From Leptospira congkakensis (GTDB lineage Bacteria > Spirochaetota > Leptospiria > Leptospirales > Leptospiraceae): DNA of 64,000 nucleotides. Within the stretch, counting starts at the first letter, position 1. The number at the start of each line of letters is the position of its first letter. The stretch spans positions 62,001 to 126,000 of the forward strand of contig NZ_RQGQ01000001.1 in NCBI RefSeq assembly GCF_004770265.1, read 5' to 3'. Under the pieces are notes generated by a model. The model saw only the letters and a list, made by a program, of their open reading frames with translations, did not search any database and had not been told where the DNA came from. Both the position numbers and the translations under genes were made by a program. This document shows positions 26,101 to 31,909 of this stretch, one piece after another.

Positions 26101-26610
26101 AGTGGTATCACTCAAAATGGTAACGATAGCAGTGTCGTTGGGAGTTCCATCCCCGTCGGTATCAAATCCTAATGGATTCCCATTTGCATCCACAATGATG
26201 ACTACAGGATTTCCCGTTCCCCCAGGGCCTGTGGTAAGAAATCCGGGTGGATTGGGACTAATATAATAGTCGGCGATTCCATCACCATTCGTATCAACAG
26301 CATCAGGAATCCCATCGCCATTGGTATCGATGAGGATTAGGTTTGGTGTGGTTCCGCCAGTAAGATTAATCCCATCGGAAACACCATCTCCATCGGAATC
26401 GACCAAAGTTCCATCTGGTTTTCCATCACCTGACAAATCGACTGCGGTTCCTGGAGTTAGGTTTTGTGCAGAGGTAGGCGATCCACCAACGAGTCCTAAG
26501 AGAAAGGCAAAAGGACTAAAATCAGTTTGGTTATTTCCCTGTATAGGGAGCAATATGCAATTGCTAGTAAAAAGAATTAAAAAAGAGAAGAGGTGAATTT
26601 TGTTTCGCAT
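23173..26610 (-). CDS. giant multidomain lipoprotein, copy 2 (FN3 and seven-unit C-terminal propeller)
   Basis: The protein has 1145 residues; the lipobox is FTSNC. Domain order equals copy 1: DxDGD repeats (DSDGDGVSDGINL, DTNGDGIADYY), alternating chitobiase-C-like and Cys-containing domains, then FN3 (TSYTVYYSTSPGV). Sequence up to about residue 740 is almost identical to copies 1 and 3. The C-terminal third has six units with CX6C cores (SLFRCDLDGTNCTHSDLSAG; KLYRCNLDGTNC) and the closing half-unit KPSLFIW. A serine-rich insertion (SNSVSTGSISAAIPS) precedes the first unit and is absent from the others. Unlike copies 1 and 3 it is not followed by the 134-bp element; the stop is followed within 9 bp by gene A. 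Confidence 0.85.
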   Translation of the reverse strand: MRNKIHLFSFLILFTSNCILLPIQGNNQTDFSPFAFLLGLVGGSPTSAQNLTPGTAVDLSGDGKPDGTLVDSDGDGVSDGINLTGGTTPNLILIDTNGDGIPDAVDTNGDGIADYYISPNPPGFLTTGPGGTGNPVVIIVDANGNPLGFDTDGDGTPNDTAIVTILSDTTPPTITSSLLTGTYSTTQTTTLTCSDNKAPGSIVYTLDASAPTFAPKNGTIITKSSQAVALSTEGSHTLQAICRDLAGNLSAPINIVYTIDTKIPALTIVSQSSAAISASAGAISSSTATWRSDSSGSFTVREGSSCDTGTIATTGSVTANVDQGFVRSHTHFTGEGTKTYRICVTASNGLTGFVSVSLQRDDTAPVVTADPGAGSYGVATSVSLSCSDTGGSGCEQVAYAVQAGSAPTNPAIQGTTGTVSNGTIYAAAFAMTDASVTYTKFVARDKAGNVSSVSSQNYTVDTQVATITVNSHTAAINGSSNVSLSWQSNKAGTYQIRLGGSSCSTGTALTNTGSNANVTGNAAATTNITSTIANSHFVEGENTIRICVANLIGSFGSTTRNTSKDTTAPIVTMASPSGSGSFASGTQLQLSCSDTGGSGCDKIIYTLNGTEPAFDGSGAVTNGTVYTSPVALSNGSNQVKYLARDLAGNLSTAGNQSFHVGPPNAPAFVEAQAGGTSAVVQWWPVTGATSYTVYYSTSPGVTTASTSFGPVTDSYATITGLTGGTLYYFRVVVNNAMGSSAVSMFEASALMTATPPGTDTTGIHVDISAGQGSNSVSTGSISAAIPSANIDSINQKLLVVTVNDGNNGKPSLFRCDLDGTNCTHSDLSAGQGTNSGRNPNAAIDFVNQKLLVVARNGANDNKPSLYRCDLNGSNCIHSDISANQGTNSAGDSASHKYGPKIVIDDYNKKLLVVTTNDANNGKLSLFRCNLDGNNCSHTDISAGQGNNSALYPTVKIDPINKKLLVVTSGFASVTNPKLYRCNLDGTNCTYTDISLGNTNGLFPSLNVDTIRKKIMVAVHFGTIGGGTSGGGKPGIIECDLEGTGCTYVDISYNSSIFTSHRYMSSTLDLLNQKILVVYQDHNIRHKPRLTRCNFNGSNCTHTDISVGQADYSGTYPEALINPINGKLFVVTRNGNNSGKPSLFIW

Positions 26611-26718
26611 CAGAGATTCATTTTGCCTAAGGTTTTATATTCAGATTCTAAAATGAAACTGCGTATTCATCCTTTAGGGGCAACTAAAATTGCGAAGATT
26701 GCAAGAAATCTCCAAAAT

Positions 26719-26740
26719 TACCGCTAGGAACGTTCTGAAA
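26719..26740 (+). promoter_or_regulatory. second copy of the TACCGCTAG-N4-GTTCTGAAA motif
   Basis: The two nine-base blocks and their four-base spacing are identical to 4501-4522. It lies 109 bp upstream of giant lipoprotein copy 2, in the opposite orientation relative to the gene. An AAAACGTT-TTT-AACGTTTT inverted repeat follows at 26749-26767. Confidence 0.3.
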
Positions 26741-26748
26741 TGAGTGAA

Positions 26749-26767
26749 AAAACGTTTTTAACGTTTT
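26749..26767. promoter_or_regulatory. AACGTT inverted repeat upstream of giant copy 2
   Basis: AAAACGTT and AACGTTTT are separated by TTT, an 8-bp perfect inverted repeat about 140 bp upstream of the start at 26610. Related AACGTT sequences lie upstream of giant copy 3 (35384-35392). Candidate operator or the terminator of a transcript from the RDD side. Confidence 0.3.
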
Positions 26768-26899
26768 GGGATGTAAATCATGTTCAAAGCAAGGAGTGGA
26801 GGATATTTTTATGAGAATCCATCAAATTTTTTTGTTGTACAGAATTCTTCCAATGCTTACAAAAAAAACTTTGTTATCTCAATAAAATAAACAATTCAA

Positions 26900-27424
26900 T
26901 TATAAATAATCTTTTATCAGCTGAAAGTAAGAATTCAATAGTATTAGAAAACAAAATGCGATCAATACCATTCGACCTATTGATATGGGTTTAAATACCA
27001 TTTTGAGTTTTAGGACTTTATCCCAATGAGTAGTTCCATTTCTGAATAAGTAAAATATGTTAAATAAAGCAAAAAAAGTTGCTATCTTGGGAATCATAAA
27101 CCCCAATCCAAAACAACAAACATAAAATGAACGGTTTAAAATTGTTGTGATGGGGATCTGTTGATTTTCATTTTCTTTCGATACTAAATGGATATTAAAA
27201 ATCTTTTTTCCTAAACTTCCATTTACAAAAAATTGGAAGGAAGTATCGTACATAATGAATACGATGAAAGTCAGTAAATATGTGAGAATTTGATTCAATA
27301 TTCCTTCATCATTAGGAGCTAAAATAAAATCTATCAAATGGATCGATAATATTTCTGCGGCCTTTATATCAAAGAATTTCGCGAGAATACGAGCGGTATA
27401 GTGAGTATTGTTTTTTTGCTTCAA
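26900..27424 (-). CDS. RDD family membrane protein
   Basis: The protein has 174 residues with four hydrophobic segments. It carries RDD-family marks: RILAKFFDIKAAEIL at the start, the central GSLGKKIFNIHLVSKENENQ (GKxxxxIxVV-type) after helix 2, and the C-terminal THWDKVLKLKMVFKP. The arginine-aspartate pair that names the family is replaced by DFIL/DIKA, so this is a divergent member. RDD proteins are poorly understood; some act in ion or small-molecule transport. It is followed by a non-coding stretch containing the inverted repeats upstream of giant copy 2. Confidence 0.7.
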   Translation of the reverse strand: MKQKNNTHYTARILAKFFDIKAAEILSIHLIDFILAPNDEGILNQILTYLLTFIVFIMYDTSFQFFVNGSLGKKIFNIHLVSKENENQQIPITTILNRSFYVCCFGLGFMIPKIATFFALFNIFYLFRNGTTHWDKVLKLKMVFKPISIGRMVLIAFCFLILLNSYFQLIKDYL

Positions 27425-27515
27425 TTTGCTGAGATACCTTGCGTAATGTTATATTCAGAGAACATAATTAACAAATCTGAAAATAGAAACGTCAATATTT
27501 AAATTTCATTCACAA

Positions 27516-27536
27516 GGGCTCTCTGCGCATGAGCCC
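27516..27536. terminator. hairpin between DUF1993 and RDD genes
   Basis: GGGCTC (27516-27521) pairs with GAGCCC (27531-27536). It lies in the 150-bp gap between two co-directional genes. No U-tract follows, so it may be a pause or processing site rather than a terminator. Confidence 0.3.
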
Positions 27537-27576
27537 CAAAGAATCCAAAAACTAGCTTGGTTTTTCTTTCTGATCT

Positions 27577-28095
27577 TTATTTCTTAAATGGCATCTCACC
27601 TAAATAATCTTTTTTCCCAATTTCGATACCATTGTGTCTTAGGATTGCATAAGCAGTTGTTATGTGAAAATAAAAATTAGGAATCGCATGGTGAATCAGG
27701 TATTCAAACCCCGTTAAATATTTTCCTTCCCATCTTGGTTGTGAAACTTTGATTTCGTTCACTGATTTGAAATCTTCTTCTTTATAGGTATCTAAGTATT
27801 GGATCACTGAACCAATTCTATTTTTTAATTCAGCTACGTTGGTTTCGGAATCATCATGAACGGGAGCATTTTTTCCTGAAATACGAGATACACAAAGTTT
27901 GGCGGTATCACATGCAATTTGGATTTGTTTTGTTAATTGAAATTGATCAGGGAAAAGTCGTGAATTCAGTAAATTCTCAAAAGGAAACTTTTTTGTTTCC
28001 GAATGGGCTTCTGCTTTTTCTAGAATTTTGACTAAGTTCCCAAGTCCTTTTTTAAACGATTGGACGGAGATTTGATAAACGATGGATTCATTCAT
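27577..28095 (-). CDS. DUF1993 family protein
   Basis: The protein has about 172 residues from the ATG at 28095 (the frame opens four codons earlier at TTG). The pattern YQISVQSFKKGLGNLVKIL, SRLFPDQFQLTKQIQIACD, AKLCVSRISG and FEYLIHHAIPNFYFHITTAY is that of the DUF1993 family, four-helix proteins related to the DinB/YfiT fold. Conserved histidines in LIHHAIPNFYFH could bind a metal. Function is unknown. It is a single cytoplasmic gene with no signal peptide, flanked by accessory genes. Confidence 0.8.
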   Translation of the reverse strand: MNESIVYQISVQSFKKGLGNLVKILEKAEAHSETKKFPFENLLNSRLFPDQFQLTKQIQIACDTAKLCVSRISGKNAPVHDDSETNVAELKNRIGSVIQYLDTYKEEDFKSVNEIKVSQPRWEGKYLTGFEYLIHHAIPNFYFHITTAYAILRHNGIEIGKKDYLGEMPFKK

Positions 28096-28174
28096 AGTTC
28101 TATTCAATTTGTAGAACAGTGTAGAATCAATCCAATTAAATCGAAACTGATTTCGCAGATTAAGGCATTTTCGA

Positions 28175-28275
28175 GAAGGTATTATTGAATTAATTGTACA
28201 ATTTCAGGATCGCATTCATTTGATTCTTGTTATGATGTCCTTTGGATTGAGGAATATTCTAAAAAACTATTGCTT
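28175..28275 (-). pseudogene. degenerate, internally deleted copy of the lipoprotein gene at 29350-29832
   Basis: The DNA from 28175 to about 28245 aligns with 29312-29381 (shared blocks ATCGCATTCATT, ATGATGTCCTTTGG). The next stretch (GAGGAATATTCTAAAAAACTATTG) aligns with about 29535-29560, so roughly 150 bp of the gene are missing between the two blocks. The remnant spans the 3' end and a middle piece of the gene only. No open frame of useful length remains. Confidence 0.55.
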
Positions 28276-28295
28276 TTAAAAAAAACGATTACTAC

Positions 28296-28549
28296 TTTGT
28301 TCCCAACCGTCACTTATCAATTGGTCCGTTTATGATAAGACATAGCGGGAACGGATCTAGGGGTTCGACTCCCTCAAAATTTCGGTAAAAACAGCATACG
28401 CTGAATTATAATAGAAGTGAGCAGTGATAAAATCACAGTTTCCAAAAACTTTGCAGTTTAAAGGATACCGAAATTCTATGGAATTTCTTAAATTAAACTC
28501 CGTTTTTGGAAATGCTCTCCTTCTTGTTTTAATGGATTAAGGATTCTAA
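28296..28549. other. structured non-coding region upstream of the SPFH gene
   Basis: This gap has a T-arm-like piece GGGGTTCGACTCCC (28360-28373) as in the 3' end of tRNA or tmRNA, but no acceptor stem or cloverleaf around it. AATTTCGGTA (28378-28387) is inverted as TACCGAAATT about 80 bp on. A 74-bp palindrome follows (listed separately). It could be a decayed integration site or a structured leader RNA. Confidence 0.4.
28439..28512. repeat. 74-bp imperfect palindrome
   Basis: Outer arms TTTCCAAAAAC (28439-28449) and GTTTTTGGAAA (28502-28512) are perfectly inverted. Middle arms CAGTTTAA and TTAAACTC pair except at one end, and the centre is GAAATTC-TATG-GAATTTC. The structure ends 37 bp before the start of the SPFH gene. 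It may be a small mobile palindrome (MITE- or attC-like) or an RNA hairpin in the leader. Confidence 0.6.
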
Positions 28550-29257
28550 ATGAAAATAATTATCAGACCAAATGAAAAAGCTATTGTATTTATTAATTCA
28601 AAGTTTAGTAAAATTTATGAACCAGGTGTATATAAATTATATTCTTGGTTTAAAACTATTTTAGTATTTTCATTTCCTATCGTAGAAAAGTCAGTATCTG
28701 TTATTAACCAAGAAATTTTAACTAAGGATAATGTTGCATTAAGATTATCTTTCACATTTTCGTATTTGATTCAGGACATTAAGCTTCTAACTGAAAATTT
28801 TACATTAAAATTTGATGTAGATCATATAACACTTTTGATAGAACAAAAAATCTCCAATTTAATTAAAATTGAAATCAGGAATATACTATCGACGCTTACA
28901 ATTTTTGAATTGAATGAAAAAAGAGATACTTTGTTCGATGGAATTATAGAAAGAATAGAGAATGAAACCAAGTTGATAGGCTTGAAAGTAAAAACCATTA
29001 CGCCTTTGGATTTTTCATTTCCTAAAAATATCCAAGATATTTTTGCCAAATTAGTGGAAGCAAAAGTTAGATCACAAACAGATTTAGAAAATGCAAGGAC
29101 ACAGGTTGCGACTGCTCGAACACTAAAGAATGCAGCTGAACTGATGAAAGGTGACGAAAATTTAAAATTTTTCCAATATTTGGAAACAATTTCCAGAATT
29201 GCTAGTAAAGGGAATCATTCCTTTATCATAGGAACTGAAGACATTAGAAAACATTAA
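28550..29257 (+). CDS. SPFH/band 7 domain protein without membrane anchor
   Basis: The protein has 235 residues. The SPFH fold is suggested by the start IIIRPNEKAIVFINSKFSK (seen in slipins after their membrane segment), QEILTKDNVALRLSFTFSYL, then FELNEKRDTLFDGIIERIE and LKVKTITPLDFSFPKNIQDI, and a coiled C-terminal helix LVEAKVRSQTDLENARTQVATAR. Family members assemble into membrane-associated rings. Here the usual N-terminal membrane helix is absent and Lys/Ile content is high, in DNA more AT-rich than the core genes. GGATTCT is a poor ribosome binding site. Neighbours are remnants and palindromes, which suggests recent arrival. Partner and function unknown. Confidence 0.75.
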   Translation: MKIIIRPNEKAIVFINSKFSKIYEPGVYKLYSWFKTILVFSFPIVEKSVSVINQEILTKDNVALRLSFTFSYLIQDIKLLTENFTLKFDVDHITLLIEQKISNLIKIEIRNILSTLTIFELNEKRDTLFDGIIERIENETKLIGLKVKTITPLDFSFPKNIQDIFAKLVEAKVRSQTDLENARTQVATARTLKNAAELMKGDENLKFFQYLETISRIASKGNHSFIIGTEDIRKH

Positions 29258-29349
29258 GAATTGCTAACGTCCGGCGGGACTAAAGGGTTGGACAACTTCA
29301 ATAAGCCTAGAGGTATTGTTGATTTAATTGCAGAATTTCAACATCGCAT

Positions 29350-29832
29350 TCATTCGATTTTTGCCATGATGTCCTTTGGGGTGGATTGGATGACACCGAG
29401 TTTAATTGCATAATACCCGGCACTTGTAAACAGAATCTCCATTCGATTTGTGCTTGCCGTCGATGTGAAAATTGTGGAGGAATTCTCCGTTCTTTGCGTC
29501 TGGCAATTCTCTAATCCGTTGGAGTAAATAGGATTTAGGAATACTCCCGAAAAACTATTGAGCGGGGTGTTGGTAGAGGTTAAAACTATTTTTGTACCTA
29601 TTGTAGCATTTATAGTCAGATAAGAGGTGTTATTTGCAAAGAAAACTCTTTGATCCGCTTTCTTGGGAAAATTAATTGCATAACCATTGCAAAGCAGTGA
29701 ATCGCCGTAATTTTCGTTTGAAGCGGAAATGGCCTGTAAAAGTAGCAAATTTTCAAAGTTTTTGTCTTTTTTATCCATACAACTGGCTGTTAAGGCGGTA
29801 AGAAGAATTAGGATTATGTAATTTGATTTCAT
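29350..29832 (-). CDS. small lipoprotein, hypothetical
   Basis: The protein has 160 residues. The signal peptide ends in a good lipobox, LTASC (Cys 18), followed by acidic and basic residues (MDKKDKNFENLL). The mature part contains strand-like stretches (TSYLTINATIGTKIVLTS; STASTNRMEILFTSAGYYAI) and two further Cys residues (LLCNGY, ENCQTQ) that may form a disulfide. I recognise no family. A degenerate copy lies at 28175-28275 on the far side of the SPFH gene. Confidence 0.65.
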   Translation of the reverse strand: MKSNYIILILLTALTASCMDKKDKNFENLLLLQAISASNENYGDSLLCNGYAINFPKKADQRVFFANNTSYLTINATIGTKIVLTSTNTPLNSFSGVFLNPIYSNGLENCQTQRTENSSTIFTSTASTNRMEILFTSAGYYAIKLGVIQSTPKDIMAKIE

Positions 29833-30091
29833 TTCGTATTTTAGGAATGATACCTATAACATCAATTATCGTTTTGATTATTATTTTGACACAAGTATTT
29901 TAATTTAATGAAAATGCAAACTTGGGGATGTGTTGTTGTATCGGCATCCACATAATAAAAATAATTGCATTTTTTAATATAAAATATTTCTAATATATGA
30001 TGGATCTAGAAGAAGTATCCTGTCTTGGTTTTGTAATTTTGTCCAATTGGCCTTTTGCTGTCACTAATGCTTTGCCATCTTCGGAGTGCCC

Positions 30092-30595
30092 ATGAAATAT
30101 CTGTTTAGCATCATCCCGATCCTTCCTCTCACAGTCTTTTCTTGCGTAAAACGTGAAAAGGAAAAATCTTTTTATGAATAATTTCCAGGGTATCTGAATC
30201 CGATCCTTTCAGAATCGAGTGCTTGTTCGGCGGCAATAGATGCTTATCCGGCAAACGCATATCCTTGTTATTTAAAATCGGAAGATCCTATTTTCTATCG
30301 TTATGATACAAATGTTTTTATCGATCCAAGCACAACATCTGTCCCCCAGGGCACTCCGATTGGTTGTCGATGTAGGATCAATGCTAATACGAATCCATAT
30401 GGATTCAATTTGTTCAATCGTATTGAAGACTATCCGGATAATGGCATATCCCCGATTCCCTTCCATCTCAAAGTTACTATAGACGGTCTAAATTGGTATA
30501 TTGATTCACTGGCTTCAGGGAATGTTATCGTATGTTTGGATCGAATAGGGACTTGCGGTGGTAAAAAAGTTTACCAAAAACTTTTGATTCAATAA
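30092..30595 (+). pseudogene. lipoprotein gene interrupted by one in-frame TAA
   Basis: An ATG at 30092 with CGGAG five bases before it starts MKYLFSIIPILPLTVFSC, a clear lipoprotein signal peptide with lipobox VFSC. After 29 codons a TAA at 30179-30181 stops the frame. The same frame then continues without any other stop for 137 codons to a TAA at 30593-30595 (ESSACSAAIDAYPANAYPC... GGKKVYQKLLIQ). So the gene is intact but for one codon. The mature protein would have six or more Cys. Either a recent nonsense mutation, or rarely a read-through site; the first is more likely. Confidence 0.7.
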
Positions 30596-30597
30596 TC

Positions 30598-30622
30598 ACT
30601 TTGGTCCCTTAAAGACCAAAGT
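30598..30622. terminator. shared hairpin between convergent genes
   Basis: ACTTTGGTC (30598-30606) pairs perfectly with GACCAAAGT (30614-30622) around a seven-base loop, followed by TTACTT. It sits between the stop of the interrupted lipoprotein gene and the stop of the minus-strand outer-membrane gene. Confidence 0.6.
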
Positions 30623-30638
30623 TTACTTAACAAAATTT

Positions 30639-31577
30639 TTAAATGGCAACGCCACCAGACAAAACAAGCTCTAAAAATCCAAAATTTTGAGAAGCTCGAT
30701 TGGAACCACCGCTGGTAAGAACATCTGTTAAATCGATGTATCCACCCTTACCACCTAATTCCAGAAAGTAGGTTCGCGAAAACTCATACCGAGTGGCGAC
30801 GTATCCCGAAACCCCATACCCTGAAAGATGGAAGTTATTGTTTTGTCCTTTCCCTAACACGCGTACATCGCTACGACAAACAACAGGCCCCGCTCCAATT
30901 GTGGATACCAAACTAATTCCGCTCATTCCATCAGAAGAAGTATAAAGAGGTGTGATCCAACCAAAGTCTAAAAACAAATAATTGAGTCCATCGGTATGTT
31001 CATACTTTAAGATATCAGGTGTTAAGGCTATGGTTTGGTCCCCGCCATGATAACCAGCCATTTCCTGCACATGTCCAGGAAAAAGATAAATAAAGGCTGC
31101 TGCCTCAGGAGACAAGGCGAGTTGGTTTTTGGCAATCACACCCGGGTCAATATAACCGGAATACTTCACCGGTTGGCCTGGTGTGACAACATACTTCATA
31201 TGGTCTTGGCCAAAAGCCAAAAAGAACCTGTCAGTGAAGAAATAACTAATCTTTAAATTGTATTGAGGGATTTCAAATTTGGAAGGGTTGAAGTAAACCT
31301 CCGGTTTAAAAGATTCCGGTTTATCTTTTGCGTTCACGTCTTTGAGAGTGTATTCGTAACCCGGTCCGCGAAAATTAATATCACTTTGCGTATAATAACT
31401 TCGATTGTAACCCCATTGAAAATTCCATCTGCCCTTTTTATCGTGAATGGAAGGCGCGCCCTCGTTTTCATTGGCTGAAATGTTAGAAGTGAGTAGGAGA
31501 AAAATGATAAAAATAGAAAGGCAATATTTGATAGAAACAAACGGCTGTTTGCTTCTAGGGTCATACAGATTGTACAT
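30639..31577 (-). CDS. outer-membrane beta-barrel protein, hypothetical
   Basis: The protein has 312 residues. A hydrophobic segment (SIKYCLSIFIIFLLLTSNISA) ends in a probable signal peptidase I site after ISA; the ~15 residues before it make a long N-region, so a later start cannot be excluded. The mature chain has alternating barrel-like strands (YNLKISYFFTDRFFLAFGQD; YVATRYEFSRTYFLELGG) and the C-terminal FGFLELVLSGGVAI. One Cys lies in GPVVCRSDV. I recognise no named family. It converges with the interrupted lipoprotein gene. Confidence 0.65.
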   Translation of the reverse strand: MYNLYDPRSKQPFVSIKYCLSIFIIFLLLTSNISANENEGAPSIHDKKGRWNFQWGYNRSYYTQSDINFRGPGYEYTLKDVNAKDKPESFKPEVYFNPSKFEIPQYNLKISYFFTDRFFLAFGQDHMKYVVTPGQPVKYSGYIDPGVIAKNQLALSPEAAAFIYLFPGHVQEMAGYHGGDQTIALTPDILKYEHTDGLNYLFLDFGWITPLYTSSDGMSGISLVSTIGAGPVVCRSDVRVLGKGQNNNFHLSGYGVSGYVATRYEFSRTYFLELGGKGGYIDLTDVLTSGGSNRASQNFGFLELVLSGGVAI

Positions 31578-31774
31578 AGCGCCATTTTCTAAATAGGTAT
31601 CAAAATCGAATAGACGAATGTATGTTTGGTTCCGAAAAAGAAGGGATTTTTTCAGTAGGGATAAATACTATATTTAATTTTATTCGAATTGGATCGCGGC
31701 CTTTATGACAAGTGGAGACTATCTTTTTCTGGAAATTTTTATTTTCTTTACCTCCTTAGATTTAAGGATTTTCG
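31578..31774. other. intergenic stretch without visible gene
   Basis: Together with the 134-bp element to its right this forms a 329-bp gap between the outer-membrane gene and giant lipoprotein copy 3. Apart from AT-rich promoter-like sequence I see nothing in it. Confidence 0.4.
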
Positions 31775-31909
31775 GGCGCCTCGAATTGGTTAGGTGACCT
31801 TACTATGATTCTAAAACGACCGGGCTTCCTCCGGGGTGCGCTCCCGCTCCCGTCTCACCCGAGTCGGGTGAGACCAAGCCCTTCGGATCCCGTGGCGCGG
31901 GATTGGTTA
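31775..31909 (-). repeat. 134-bp class palindromic element, copy b
   Basis: This is the inverted partner of 13890-14022. On the minus strand it starts at the stop codon of giant lipoprotein copy 3 and ends with GGCGCC. Bounding direct repeats are TAACCAATCCCGCGCC and TAACCAATTCGAGGCGCC. The stem GTCTCACCC/GGGTGAGAC (31852-31874) is retained with a different loop. The third stem of copy a (GTTAGG/CCTAAC) is lost, since one arm reads GTTTTAG here. Confidence 0.7.

Noticed and set aside
28360..28373. Possible tRNA or tmRNA gene at a T-arm-like sequence
   Set aside because: No acceptor, D or anticodon arm and no CCA end could be fitted around it, so it is kept only as a T-arm-like remnant.
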